From J027 sp965215855 (GTDB lineage: Bacteria; Chloroflexota; Anaerolineae; Aggregatilineales; J027), in assembly GCA_965215855.1 (NCBI GenBank), contig CBDCER010000003.1, positions 1,364,001 to 1,428,000 on the forward strand: a stretch of 64,000 bases of DNA. The letters are read 5' to 3'. The translations under genes and the position numbers were made by a program. A model generated the notes under the pieces. That model worked only from the letters and a program-made list of their open reading frames with translations, was not told the origin of the DNA and did no database searches. This document shows positions 54,100 to 63,412 of the stretch, one piece after another (position 1 is the first letter of the stretch; each line of letters starts with the position of its first letter).

Positions 54100-54462
54100 T
54101 TATTTCTCGTCTGCTTTGCTGATCCTCAATCCCTGCACATGCACACACACCTGATTCACAGGCATTTCGCAATGTTTCTCCACAGTATAGCGCACTGCAT
54201 TGATAATGCTGGTTGCCACGCTGGCAATGCGTGTGCCATATTCCAACACGACATACAATTCAATTGAAATCTGGTTATCATCGATGTCCACACCCACACC
54301 CCGATTATGGTCGCGGGTCAATGTCGCCGCAATATCCGAAGCCAAATTTGGCGTTGTCATGCCAACTACACCATACGTTTGGGTGACAATACGACTGACC
54401 AGATTGGCAATGGCATTGGGTGAAATTTCAATTATTCCATACTTATTTTCTTTTGTCGCCAT
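54100..54462 (-). CDS. Asp23/Gls24 family protein
   Basis: The 120-residue protein begins with a family helix (GIIEISPNAIANLVSRIVTQ) and has RGVGVDIDDNQISIELYVVL and TRIASVATSIINAVRYTVEK. Asp23-like proteins associate with the membrane or envelope-stress systems; the biochemical role is unclear. It leads the asp23-fakA-degV-degV operon, 5 bp before the fakA start, and diverges from rpmB across an 82-bp gap holding both promoters. Confidence 0.9.
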   Translation of the reverse strand: MATKENKYGIIEISPNAIANLVSRIVTQTYGVVGMTTPNLASDIAATLTRDHNRGVGVDIDDNQISIELYVVLEYGTRIASVATSIINAVRYTVEKHCEMPVNQVCVHVQGLRISKADEK

Positions 54463-54544
54463 AAATTTGATGACCCTTGTAGACTACTGGTCGGTATGAT
54501 ACCATTAGCGCCGCACCAATTTTAGCAGATAAAGGTTAAGTTGT

Positions 54545-54760
54545 ATGGCAAAGTGTGAATATTGCGGAAAACACACCCGATTCGGCCAGAGTAACCCTTT
54601 CTCGCAGAAGAAAACCAAGCGCACCTTTAAACCTAATCTACAAAAAGTGCGCGTAATGGAGCGTGGAAAGATGATTTCACGCACTCTATGTGCCAAGTGC
54701 ATCAAAACACTGGGCAAGGCTCCCCGGGTACGAAAGACTAAATCATCGGCCAAAGCCTAA
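54545..54760 (+). CDS. rpmB: 50S ribosomal protein L28, zinc-binding form
   Basis: The 71-residue protein starts MAKCEYCGKHTRFGQSNPFS. It has paired cysteines C4/C7 and C49/C52, the C+ form predicted to bind one zinc. NLQKVRVMERGKMISRTLCA is typical of L28. It binds 23S rRNA in the large subunit. AAGG precedes the ATG. A terminator follows after 24 bp. Confidence 0.95.
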   Translation: MAKCEYCGKHTRFGQSNPFSQKKTKRTFKPNLQKVRVMERGKMISRTLCAKCIKTLGKAPRVRKTKSSAKA

Positions 54761-54784
54761 TGATTGACGATGAATATAGCGGAT

Positions 54785-54815
54785 AAAAAGGCCAGCAGCG
54801 ATAGCTGGCTTTTTT
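54785..54815. terminator. Bidirectional terminator between rpmB and rpe
   Basis: AAAAAGGCCAGC pairs with GCTGGCTTTTTT over 12 bp with a 7-base loop. It has T runs on both strands and lies between convergent genes. Confidence 0.85.
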
Positions 54816-54816
54816 G

Positions 54817-55506
54817 CTATATGGACCGGGGGCGTTCATACGCGTTGATGGCTGCATTCAGTACCGCTATGCTCGCTGCAATATCTCCCTCCGCTTGAAA
54901 GATCGAACTCCCTGCTACCAACACATTTGCTCCAGCCTTCAAGACATATGGTGCTGTTTGGGCATCGATGCCACCATCAACCGTCACATCCACTGGATGC
55001 TTGACTGACCGTAACATCTGATGAATCGCTAGTAGTTTTGGTAGAACCTCTGGCAAAAATTTCTGACCGCCAAACCCTGGATTAACGGTCATCACCAGCA
55101 CAATATCTACCATGCCAATAATCTCGCTCAGTAGCGAAGCTGGGGTATGAGGATTGATGGCGACACCCGCCCTGATACCCAATGCTCGAATTTGTTGCAG
55201 AGTACGGTGCAAATGCGGTGAGGCTTCCAGATGAACTGTGATTGCTGAGGCGCCGGCTTTAGCAAAGGCTGTGATGTGACGTTCTGGCTCCTCGATCATC
55301 AAGTGTACATCCAGGGGTAGATTAGTCACTTGTTTGATAGCTTCCACTACCATTGGCCCCATCGAGATATTCGGCACAAAGCGACCGTCCATCACGTCAA
55401 TGTGGATCAAATCGGCTCCGTGCTGCTCCGTTTCCTGGACGTCACTGCCAAGTTTTGTAAAATCCGCGGCCAATACCGATGGTGCAATCTTGATTTTTTG
55501 CTCCAT
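54817..55506 (-). CDS. rpe: Ribulose-phosphate 3-epimerase
   Basis: This 229-residue TIM barrel has KIAPSVLAADFTKLGSDVQE, the metal-binding LIHIDVMDGRFVPNISMGP, LDVHLMIEEPERHI and VLVMTVNPGFGGQKFLPEVL, then VDGGIDAQTAPYVLKAGANV. It interconverts ribulose-5-phosphate and xylulose-5-phosphate in the pentose phosphate pathway, using a divalent metal. It is a single-gene unit transcribed away from thpR; the promoter should lie in 55507-55570. Confidence 0.95.
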   Translation of the reverse strand: MEQKIKIAPSVLAADFTKLGSDVQETEQHGADLIHIDVMDGRFVPNISMGPMVVEAIKQVTNLPLDVHLMIEEPERHITAFAKAGASAITVHLEASPHLHRTLQQIRALGIRAGVAINPHTPASLLSEIIGMVDIVLVMTVNPGFGGQKFLPEVLPKLLAIHQMLRSVKHPVDVTVDGGIDAQTAPYVLKAGANVLVAGSSIFQAEGDIAASIAVLNAAINAYERPRSI

Positions 55507-55565
55507 TAAAGTAATCTCCCTATGATTGATTAGAATTATTCATGTGCCAGTGCGGTTAGTTCGGC

Positions 55566-55571
55566 TATAAT
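55566..55571 (+). promoter_or_regulatory. Candidate -10 box for thpR-rsfS
   Basis: TATAAT overlaps the first possible ATG at 55570. This argues that the earlier ATG is not the start and that the GTG at 55600 is used. No clear -35 box is seen. Confidence 0.45.
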
Positions 55572-55599
55572 GGAACATATCATATCATCAGGATTGCTT

Positions 55600-56190
55600 G
55601 TGGCACAGAATCTACGTCTTTTCATCGCAATTGAACTCCCCGAAACCAATCGTGAACCTATTCATCGTATGTTGCGGAATTTTCAGCAGGCTATCCCGCG
55701 CCGAACTGTGCGGTGGGTCAACACCGAGAACCTGCACCTGACGTTGAAATTTTTGGGAGATACGCCTGTCAATCAGGTAGATCATATTGGGGCAGTGCTG
55801 CATGATGCTGTGAAAGCGCATCGTCCATTTAACATTGATATTGTGGGCGCAGGCTGTTTTCCGAATCACCGGAAACCGCGAGTAATCTGGCTGGGCCTAC
55901 ATGATGAATCAGGCCAATTAACTGTATTGCATCAGACAATTGAGGAACATATTGTGCCGTTCGGTTTTCCCACTGAGAAACGTTCCTTCAAACCTCATCT
56001 GACGATGGGGCGTGTGAAGCGGCAGGTTTCCAGACAAGAACTTGCGCAAATTGGCGATCATGTGCAGCAAACAAACATTGGTAAACTGACAACTTGGCCG
56101 TGTCGGTCAGTACGGCTGATGCAAAGTGATTTAACATCCCAGGGTGCTGTTTATACTTGTTTAGTCGAGGCAAAATTAGCGGGAGGATAA
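55600..56190 (+). CDS. thpR: RNA 2',3'-cyclic phosphodiesterase
   Basis: I prefer the GTG at 55600 (196 residues, MAQNLRLFIAIELPETNREP), with AGGA 6-7 bp upstream; the ATG at 55570 overlaps a TATAAT box. The 2H phosphoesterase signature is present twice, NLHLTLKFLG and KPHLTMGRVK. It hydrolyses 2',3'-cyclic phosphate ends of RNA (and ligates 2'-5' in vitro). It is followed by rsfS after 7 bp. Confidence 0.9.
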   Translation: MAQNLRLFIAIELPETNREPIHRMLRNFQQAIPRRTVRWVNTENLHLTLKFLGDTPVNQVDHIGAVLHDAVKAHRPFNIDIVGAGCFPNHRKPRVIWLGLHDESGQLTVLHQTIEEHIVPFGFPTEKRSFKPHLTMGRVKRQVSRQELAQIGDHVQQTNIGKLTTWPCRSVRLMQSDLTSQGAVYTCLVEAKLAGG

Positions 56191-56197
56191 TGACTAT

Positions 56198-56560
56198 ATG
56201 GCAGAGGAAACACTGCAACCTCAAGAATATGCTCGGATCATGGTCGATCTGATCTCGGACATTAAAGGCGAAGACATCATTTTGATGGATTTGCGCGAGA
56301 TTACTATCATCACCGATTTTTTCGTTATCTGCACAGCGGACAACGAACGCCAGCTAAAAGCAATTGTCGAACACATTGCTGAGACGATGAAACAGGAATA
56401 TGATGTGCGTGCCTGGCGGGTCGAGGGACACGCCTCTGGTGGGTGGGTTCTGGCAGATTTTGGGGATGTCGTTGTGCATGTTTTCAGCGAAGAGCAACGC
56501 CACTATTATGATCTTGAGCGATTGTGGCAAGATGGTAAAATTTTGCTGCGTGTGCAATAG
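56198..56560 (+). CDS. rsfS: Ribosome silencing factor RsfS
   Basis: The 120-residue protein has the DUF143 signature: DIKGEDIILMDLREITIITD, FFVICTADNERQLKAIVEHI and HASGGWVLADFGDVVVHVFS. RsfS binds ribosomal protein L14 (uL14) and blocks subunit joining during starvation. GGAGG is 10 bp upstream. The remains of an insertion sequence start 18 bp after its stop and may affect its 3' end. Confidence 0.94.
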   Translation: MAEETLQPQEYARIMVDLISDIKGEDIILMDLREITIITDFFVICTADNERQLKAIVEHIAETMKQEYDVRAWRVEGHASGGWVLADFGDVVVHVFSEEQRHYYDLERLWQDGKILLRVQ

Positions 56561-56577
56561 ATTGTACTAGACAAGAC

Positions 56578-57724
56578 TTAATCTGACACAGATGATTATC
56601 CGGCGAATATTTTTGTGCGATCCGTCACGTCGTCTGAGATGTCAGGCTCCTTTGCTTCAAGTTGTCGTTCCAGCATCTTCTGAAAAGCGAGATGCTTGGT
56701 TTCACGAAAGGTTTGTAGTGGTGTACGCCCGTCACAATGTTTGCCAGAGTGACTACGTTCACGATTGTACTGAATAAGCCATTCATCCAGATCAGCCTGT
56801 AATTGTTCCAGGGTAGTATATAGCGTTTTGCGAAAAGCGGCCTGATAGAACTCATCTTGAATAGTGCGATGCAGGCACTCACAAATGCCGTTGGTTTGGG
56901 GTGAACGCGCTTTGGTCTTGGTGTGGGCAATGTTCTCAATCGCCAGGTAAAGCTGGTACTCATGATGCTGCAAAGCGCCACAATACTCCGTACCCCGATC
57001 AGTCAAGATCCTTAACAAAGGAAGCGCTTGTTCCTCAAACCAGGGGATCACACGATCGTTGAGCAGATCAGCTGCTGTAAGTGCTGTCTTGGCGGTGTAG
57101 ACTTTGGCGAAAGCAACTTTGCTATAGGTATCAATGAAGGTCTGTTGGTAGATACGCCCAATGCCCTTGATCGTCCCGACCTAGTAGGTATCCTGGGAGC
57201 CAAGATAACCGGGGTGATGGGTTTCGATTTCTCCATCGCCTGGAGCTGGGCCTCGGTCAGGATCATTGTATTGTCTGCCGCCAGCATCGCTTCCAGGGCT
57301 TTGAGCCCTTTCTTGAACGTTTCCAGATTATGCCGCAACCAGATCCAGCGTACCCCGCCCGGCGACACAAAGATCCCGCGCTTCTTCAATTCGTTGCTGT
57401 CCCGTTTTTGACCGTAGGCCGGGTTATCGGTCGCCAATTTCAATACAGCTTTTTCAACTTCGGGGGCAACGCGATTTGCTTGATTCGGCTTCTTGCGGCT
57501 GATCTCTCGCAGCCCTTCTGCCCCATGTTCGCTGTATATTTCCCGAAATCGGTAGAAACTGTCCCGTGCGTATCCCATGATCCGGCAGGCCTCACTCACG
57601 TTGCCTAACTTTTCAGCCAGTGTTAACAGTCCCAATTTGTTTTTGATGACCTTTTCTTCGCTAGTCATCTGACACTCCATTCCTTTCTCAGAACCTCTGA
57701 CTTTTACTTCGAGTGTCAGATTAA
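56578..57724 (-). mobile_element. Degenerate IS481/IS3-type insertion sequence
   Basis: Both ends carry the inverted repeat TTAATCTGACAC (56578-56589; complement at 57713-57724), with partial matching for a few bases outside. The single transposase gene inside is broken. No clear target duplication is visible. The element sits between rsfS and xseA and disrupts neither. Confidence 0.8.
56596..57680 (-). pseudogene. Broken IS481-family transposase
   Basis: The first part (57680-57048) has an IS481-like helix-turn-helix (VIKNKLGLLTLAEKLGNVSE, ACRIMGYARDSFYRFREIYS). The second part (57051-56596) has the rve integrase core (LRILTDRGTEYCGALQHHEY, SPQTNGICECLHRTIQDEF). The native frame is lost near 57215: HPGYLGSQDTY is in a different frame from the upstream part. 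A TAG at about 57181-57183 replaces a Tyr codon before VGTIKGIGRIYQQTFIDTYS. At least one frameshift and one nonsense change make it inactive. Confidence 0.85.
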
Positions 57725-57850
57725 ATCTCGACTATTTCAGTTCATTAGTATTGTTTTTGCGATGATCAATTTGCGTCATGTTTTTGCTGCAACAGTTTGA
57801 ATCAGTGCTATTCGTGTATGGGAAGTCATCATATCCTAACAAAACCACCG

Positions 57851-59101
57851 CTACCCATCCTCCCCCAACGTCCGCTCTCGCACACTTGCCCGCAGCCTCC
57901 CCCGCTGCAACTGAATATCCACCATAGTTGCTCGGTCCGCGTCAATGGCATCCGTCAACTGCTTGCCATCCCCCGCCCGCCGCACAATCGCATAACCTCG
58001 CGCTAATATTGCTGCTGGATTACCAGCCTGCAACCCTGCCTGCTGACGCATCAACCGTCCCCGCCACGCCTGCAAATATGTCCCGATCCCGCGCTCCAGC
58101 CGCATCGCTAGCCCATCTGCACGCTGCCGCCAATTTTCTACTGCACGCCCCGGCGACAGATGCCGCAACGAGCGTTGCTGCACTGCCAAATCTTGCTGAT
58201 ATCCCTCCATAAGGCCATGCACGGCCTTGTAACCTCGTTCCTGCAACAATGTCACTGCATAAATCAGCGTATCAGCTTCTGGCGTAACCAGTTCTGCCGC
58301 GGCTGACGGAGTCGGCGCACGTCGATCTGCCGCAAAATCCACCAGTGTATAATCAACCTCGTGTCCCACGCCCGTCACCACTGGCAACGGAGCATCGACC
58401 ACCTTCCGCACCACATCCTCATCATTGAAGCACCACAAATCTTCCAGGCTGCCCCCACCGCGCACCAGCAAAATCAGGTCAATATCATTTCGCCGGTATA
58501 GCCGTTCCAATGCCGCGATGATCTGCGGTGGCGCTTGCTCCCCCTGTACCAGCGTCGGACTCAGAATCACCTCTGCCACTGGAAAGCGCCGCCGCAACAC
58601 ATTCAACACATCCTGAAAAGCCGCCGCACTCGGTGACGTCACCACGCCAATCCGACGCGGAAAAAACGGCAGCGAGCGTTTCCGCTCAGGGTCAAACAAC
58701 CCCTCTGCTTCCAACTGCGCCTTCAACAGCTCAAACTGCAAATGCAAATTGCCCACGCCCACTGGCTGCATGGCATCTGCCACCAGTTGATATTCTCCGC
58801 GCGGCTCATAGACTGAAATACGCCCATGCGCCAACACATGCTCTCCATGCTGCGGCGTATAGCGCAAACGAGCCGCGCTCGTCTTCCACATCACGGCCTT
58901 CAATTGAGCATCGGCATCTTTCAGCGTGAAATAGACATGCCCCGACGACGCCCGTGTCAGGTTGCTGATCTCGCCCTCCACCCAGATATCTTGCAACATC
59001 GGGTCGCGTTCCAGCTTTTGGCGGATGTGGGCCGTTATCGCGCCAACCGTGTACGAGCCTTGCGGTTCTTCATCATCAACGAAAAGCGGTAAATTTTGCA
59101 T
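57851..59101 (-). CDS. xseA: Exodeoxyribonuclease VII large subunit
   Basis: I use the ATG at 59101 (416 residues, MQNLPLFVDDEEPQGSYTVG). An N-terminal OB fold (IWVEGEISNLTRASSGHVYF, TLKDADAQLKAVMWK) precedes the catalytic core. The core has GVVTSPSAAAFQDVLNVLRR, LILLVRGGGSLEDLWCFNDE and VTGVGHEVDYTLVDFAADRR. It pairs with XseB, encoded at 25019-25234, to degrade single-stranded DNA. The coding strand is unusually GC-rich at the 3' end. The 57725-57850 gap to the insertion sequence holds nothing evident. Confidence 0.94.
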   Translation of the reverse strand: MQNLPLFVDDEEPQGSYTVGAITAHIRQKLERDPMLQDIWVEGEISNLTRASSGHVYFTLKDADAQLKAVMWKTSAARLRYTPQHGEHVLAHGRISVYEPRGEYQLVADAMQPVGVGNLHLQFELLKAQLEAEGLFDPERKRSLPFFPRRIGVVTSPSAAAFQDVLNVLRRRFPVAEVILSPTLVQGEQAPPQIIAALERLYRRNDIDLILLVRGGGSLEDLWCFNDEDVVRKVVDAPLPVVTGVGHEVDYTLVDFAADRRAPTPSAAAELVTPEADTLIYAVTLLQERGYKAVHGLMEGYQQDLAVQQRSLRHLSPGRAVENWRQRADGLAMRLERGIGTYLQAWRGRLMRQQAGLQAGNPAAILARGYAIVRRAGDGKQLTDAIDADRATMVDIQLQRGRLRASVRERTLGEDG

Positions 59102-59286
59102 GAGAAAATTGTACGGCAAAATGGCCGGTTTGTGCTACAATTTCAGGCGGAAACTCATATCAACGAGCTAATAAATAAGGTGATTATTAAATTCTGTCTT
59201 ACAGAAATCACACCTCCCGCCCATGCTTGGGGGGGATTGAGGGACGGCTTATTCTGCCCACACCATGAAAATAAGGAGCAAAATCA

Positions 59287-59571
59287 ATGCTGACGGAAGC
59301 TGAACGTCAAAAACTCGCTGAAAAATTGGCCGGATTGTCCTACAAAGGCGCTCGCAAAGAACTCCGTCGCCTCGACCCCGATGCCAACCTGAAGTTCTGG
59401 CGCAATAGCCTCAAAAACGAGACGCACACCGCCTACGAACTACCCAACCTTGGCGTGCGTGTCATCCTGGTCGAGCGACACGACGCTCGCCCCATTTCGG
59501 ATAAAACTTTGCAGAAAGTGAAATACTACTATACTGAGGCACGGGTCGAGGAATGGTTATCGCCCCAATAG
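59287..59571 (+). CDS. 94-residue uncharacterised basic protein
   Basis: No family is recognised. The sequence is soluble and charged: LAGLSYKGARKELRRLDPDA near residues 15-34, a YELPNLGVRVILVERHD strand pair in the middle and VKYYYTEARVEEW at the end. AAGGAG is 8 bp before the ATG. A TACAAT at about 59135-59140 could be its -10. It ends 1 bp before the stop of the convergent histidine kinase gene and diverges from xseA. Confidence 0.7.
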   Translation: MLTEAERQKLAEKLAGLSYKGARKELRRLDPDANLKFWRNSLKNETHTAYELPNLGVRVILVERHDARPISDKTLQKVKYYYTEARVEEWLSPQ

Positions 59572-59572
59572 C

Positions 59573-61159
59573 TCAAGTCTCAAGCGGAACCGAAAAGCCG
59601 AATGTGCTGCCTACGCCTTCCTCACTGGTGAACCACACTCGCCCTTTGTGGCGGCGGGCGATTTCTGCCACCAGACTCAGGCCAACCCCGTTGCCTTCAA
59701 TATCAGAAATGGCATCACGCTGGGCCCGATACCCGCGTTGAAAAATACTGGCCTGCTGGTCTTTGGGGATTCCCAGGCCAGTATCTTGGACCGTGAATAA
59801 AAACCGCACACCATCGTCCACATAAGCCCGCACCGTGATCGTGCCGTCTTCCGGCGTATATTTGGTGGCGTTACTCAGATAATTTACCATTGCCTGCCGC
59901 AACTGTGCCGAATCACCCGTCAATTTCGGCATATTCGGCGCAATCTCTTGCACAAGTTTTTGTCGCTTCCGATTAAGCCCTTCTCGAATCGCCGCCACCG
60001 TATCATTAACCAATTGGTACGGATCAACACTGCCACTTCTGAACTTGCTCTCACGTTCGATCCGCTCATCATTTAATAGGTCATCAATCAATGTGTCCAT
60101 CCGACTCAGCGCCCGGAAGACCTCTTCCATCCATGACTTTTCCACATGCTCGCCCTGTTCCAGATCCATCAGTGTCATATTGATGTAACCCAACGCAATA
60201 TTGAGCGGATTCTTGAGGTCATGCGACGCCATCCGTATCATATGCGACTTCAGCCGGTTCAGGTCTTTCATCGAAGTCACCTCGCTAAAGACCACGATAT
60301 ATCCCGGCAGCCCCTCATCTCTCTGTATAGCAGCAACATTTACCTGAAAATCGCGTTCTCTGAATTCATCATGTATCTCAAACAGGCGATGTCCTTCCTG
60401 AAAATCCGCCCCAACCATCTGCTGAGTCAGGTTGGACCACATCGGGTTATCGCCCACAACATCCACACGCTCCCCAATCACTCCCGCAGCGGGCTGCCCC
60501 AGCAACACACTGGCCTGGTTATTGGCGAGTACCACCCGAAACGCATGGTCTAGCATAAATAGTGGCTGTCCCACATTCTGCAAAACCGTTTCCAATTGAT
60601 GACGTTGCGCTTGCACCCGGTCAAATAGATAGGCATTATGAATCACCATGCTGGCCTGCCCTGCAATGACCGTCGACAGTTCCAGGTCTGCCTGGCTAAA
60701 TCGCCCCGGCTCATCACTAACCATCGTCATCACGCCCTGGACTTCGCCCTCCAGCAAAAACGGCACGCATAACGCCGAACGCACATCTTCCTGTTCATCA
60801 TCCAGGAAAACCAGCCAGCGTTCGTCCTCGTCAATATCTGCAACCACCGCGCCGCGCTTCTCGCGCACCACCCATCCCGCCAGCCCATGTTGCAATACCT
60901 CGCGCAGCGCGACCTGCGACATTTCCGGCGGCAAATTACGCTGAAGAATGAAGCGCCGATATGGACTGCCGCCACGATCCAGCAAGAAAATGCTGCCCTT
61001 CTTTGCATGGATAACATCAAGCATGATCCGCAGAATCTGTGTCAAGACATGATCCAGATCTAGCGTCATGATGAGTTGAGCAATCTGCATCAACGCCTGA
61101 TATTCATTGGTTTTTAGATTATCCTTGTGTGGCACGGTTCCTCGATCCCAACTCGGCAC
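59573..61159 (-). CDS. GAF-PAS sensor histidine kinase
   Basis: The frame opens at GTG 61159, sharing one base with the kinase stop; a GTG at 61135 with GAGG upstream is an alternative start. The 528-residue protein has a GAF domain (about 25-180; GWVVREKRGAVVADIDEDER), a PAS domain (about 185-290) and a HisKA domain (MASHDLKNPLNIALGYINMT). The HATPase domain follows (LSNATKYTPEDGTITVRAYV, DTGLGIPKDQQASIFQRGYR, GLSLVAEIARRHKGRV). There are no membrane helices. It is co-transcribed with the Ser/Thr kinase upstream, which suggests joint signalling; no response regulator is nearby. Confidence 0.9.
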   Translation of the reverse strand: MPSWDRGTVPHKDNLKTNEYQALMQIAQLIMTLDLDHVLTQILRIMLDVIHAKKGSIFLLDRGGSPYRRFILQRNLPPEMSQVALREVLQHGLAGWVVREKRGAVVADIDEDERWLVFLDDEQEDVRSALCVPFLLEGEVQGVMTMVSDEPGRFSQADLELSTVIAGQASMVIHNAYLFDRVQAQRHQLETVLQNVGQPLFMLDHAFRVVLANNQASVLLGQPAAGVIGERVDVVGDNPMWSNLTQQMVGADFQEGHRLFEIHDEFRERDFQVNVAAIQRDEGLPGYIVVFSEVTSMKDLNRLKSHMIRMASHDLKNPLNIALGYINMTLMDLEQGEHVEKSWMEEVFRALSRMDTLIDDLLNDERIERESKFRSGSVDPYQLVNDTVAAIREGLNRKRQKLVQEIAPNMPKLTGDSAQLRQAMVNYLSNATKYTPEDGTITVRAYVDDGVRFLFTVQDTGLGIPKDQQASIFQRGYRAQRDAISDIEGNGVGLSLVAEIARRHKGRVWFTSEEGVGSTFGFSVPLET

Positions 61160-63276
61160 TACGGCAACGCAAATTCACAAGTCACTTCTGTTTCCTCATC
61201 AGTGGTTGGGCACTCCACCAATACATCATCGTCGATCATTACTGCGAAGCTCGTGTTTTCAGCAGTTGCCACCCAAAAATGCGACCTCGTCGCAGTACGC
61301 CATATATACGTATTATAACGTCGGCACGGCTCGGCAAGTTCCGTTCCTTCCAAAATAAGGAGTTGCACACATCCTTCCGGGAAGAAATGTTCCAATATCG
61401 TCTCCGATAAGACACTTTCCCATGAGATTGCTGCAAACCGCCGTTGCTGATTACTCACAAACACCAATGGACGTATGTTTTGTTGTTCATTTGAAACATT
61501 CTCTAGCAAAAACCGCTCGTTGGTATATCGCAACTGAATGTCAGGCGGTTCATCCGGTATTGGTGTATCGCTGGGTTCCGGTGTATCCGTATCCGTCGGT
61601 TCTGGTGTCGATGTTGTGCTTGGTTCCAGCGTATTTGTCGGCTCCGGTGTCGGCGTTTCACTGGGTTCCGACGTTGGTGTGTCGCTAGGTTCTGGCGTCG
61701 GTGTGTCGCTGGGTTCCGGTGTATCCGTATCCGTCGGTTCTGGTGTCGATGTTGTACTCGGTTCCGGCGTATTTGTCGGCTCCGGTGTCGGCGTTTCACT
61801 GGGTTCTTCAGTTGCTAGAGCAACACTTTCAGTCAGCTCGTCAGTGGGTTCCTCAGTAGCTACTTCAGTTATAACTTCCGTCCCTACCTCCACAGTCGCT
61901 TCTGCGGTAACTGCCTCAGTCGGCTCATCAGTGGGTTCCTCAGTATCAGTTGCCGTGGCCTCGACTGTAGCGGTTGCCGAAGGTTCTACAGCAAGTATCG
62001 CATCAGCCGTACTCGTAGCCCGCGCTGCATCCTCCGTTTCAGTCAGTTCGGTTTGAGCCGCAGCCCCATCGCCACCACTATCATCATCACCACCGCCGGA
62101 CATCAGCACCGCACCAATTCCCAAAACCGCCAACAACGAGATAACCGCGATCAATGCCCAGGGTATACTACGCTTTTTTTCATCGCCAACTTTCGCGGCT
62201 GGCATAGCCTCAATATTGGTTTGCTGCTGGGCTGTTTCTTCAACTGCGGTCACCGCAACAGCTGGAGATGGCGCGGCAGGCGTCACAACCGGTTCAGTCT
62301 TGGCGGGGGTAGAAGGCTTCGATTCATCCTGAAGTGAGCGCAAATATTGCTCCAGCGACGCACTTTGCATAGGTTGTGGTTGTGGTTTTGGCGGCAGTGC
62401 CGCCGCACGCAACTCCACCGTATCTTCATCTTTCGTGCCCAGCGCCCGTTCCAAAGCATTAACCATCTCTTCGCCAGTCTGATAGCGGTTTTTAGGTTCT
62501 TTGGACAAAACGCGCAACAATACTTTTTCAACCCCCGCTGGCAATTCTGGGTTATAAAGCGTGGGGGCGGGTGGCGCTTCATTCAAATGCTTGAGTGCCA
62601 CACTCATCACCGATGGATCATCGAAGGGAACCTGTCCCGCAAATGCTTCATACAGCACAACTCCCAGCGAATACAAATCGCTCTGGGGCACTGCCCGCGC
62701 CGACGAAATGGCCTGTTCCGGTGCGATATAATGGGCGCTGCCAAAGGTATCACCCATTGTCCCTTCTTGTGTACTAAGCGCCAGCCCAAAATCGGTTAGC
62801 ACTGCACCAGTGCTAGTCATCATAACATTCGATGGCTTAATATCACGATGGATAACGCCCTGTTCATGAGCATAATCCAGTGCGCTGGCGATGTCGCGAG
62901 CCATCTTCAGAATGTCCAGATAGGGCATTCGCTCTTGCTTTTCACCCAAATCCTTTAACCGCATCCGTAGATCATCGCCATCCAGAAAGACCATTGCCAT
63001 ATAATACAGCCCTTCCAGATCGCCAAACTGATAGACGCCCACGATGTTGGAATGTCGCAGCCGTGCAATAGCCCGGGCTTCGCGCTGGAATCGCTGTTTA
63101 TACTCAGCCTCGTCTGCTGTTGCCACAAAATCGCTGGTAATCACCTTAACAGCGGCATAGCGATCCAAGTTTTCATCATAACCCTTATAGACCCGCGCCA
63201 TGCCCCCACGGCCCAACAAATCTTGAATGGTATAATCGCCTAACTTTCTACCGATGAGTGGATCCGGTGATGACAT
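61159..63276 (-). CDS. Transmembrane Ser/Thr protein kinase, PknB type
   Basis: The ATG at 63276 gives 705 residues. The N-terminal kinase has a glycine loop (LGRGGMARVYKG), catalytic Lys44 in AAVKVI, IHRDIKPSNVMM and the DFG loop LTDFGLALS, followed by an APE region. A proline-rich linker leads to one membrane helix (near residue 380). The outside part is a Thr/Glu/Pro (TPEP) repeat stalk of about 200 residues and a small C-terminal domain of about 110 residues with several Cys. The stalk suggests wall or envelope sensing. The stop is coupled to the histidine kinase gene (TAGTG). Confidence 0.92.
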   Translation of the reverse strand: MSSPDPLIGRKLGDYTIQDLLGRGGMARVYKGYDENLDRYAAVKVITSDFVATADEAEYKQRFQREARAIARLRHSNIVGVYQFGDLEGLYYMAMVFLDGDDLRMRLKDLGEKQERMPYLDILKMARDIASALDYAHEQGVIHRDIKPSNVMMTSTGAVLTDFGLALSTQEGTMGDTFGSAHYIAPEQAISSARAVPQSDLYSLGVVLYEAFAGQVPFDDPSVMSVALKHLNEAPPAPTLYNPELPAGVEKVLLRVLSKEPKNRYQTGEEMVNALERALGTKDEDTVELRAAALPPKPQPQPMQSASLEQYLRSLQDESKPSTPAKTEPVVTPAAPSPAVAVTAVEETAQQQTNIEAMPAAKVGDEKKRSIPWALIAVISLLAVLGIGAVLMSGGGDDDSGGDGAAAQTELTETEDAARATSTADAILAVEPSATATVEATATDTEEPTDEPTEAVTAEATVEVGTEVITEVATEEPTDELTESVALATEEPSETPTPEPTNTPEPSTTSTPEPTDTDTPEPSDTPTPEPSDTPTSEPSETPTPEPTNTLEPSTTSTPEPTDTDTPEPSDTPIPDEPPDIQLRYTNERFLLENVSNEQQNIRPLVFVSNQQRRFAAISWESVLSETILEHFFPEGCVQLLILEGTELAEPCRRYNTYIWRTATRSHFWVATAENTSFAVMIDDDVLVECPTTDEETEVTCEFALP
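61571..61806. repeat. Two 98-bp near-identical repeats in the kinase stalk
   Basis: The copies at 61571-61668 and 61709-61806 (138-bp period, 46 codons) differ at only about three positions. They encode the TPEP stalk (for example EPTDTDTPEPSDTPTPEP). Such high identity means recent duplication or frequent recombination, so stalk length probably varies between strains. Confidence 0.85.
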
Positions 63277-63412
63277 ATTTTTCTCTTTAAAGGCTTCCAA
63301 AAGATCGTATTGATTTACCCATAACTTCCTATAAGTATAGCGAATATTCGCCCCAACACGAGGCCGAAATCAAATTCAACAGATTTGTCGTCACAGAGAT
63401 GCGCGTACACTG

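Noticed and set aside
54095..54172. A longer FakA-like protein starting at 54172
   Set aside because: It would overlap the conserved C-terminus of the Asp23 gene and adds a Cys-rich, non-conserved leader. GTG at 54094 begins at the family start.
61538..62056. A plus-strand Gly/Ser/Val-rich ORF of 172 codons opposite the kinase stalk
   Set aside because: It is the complement of the TPEP repeats; the kinase frame is certain from its domains.
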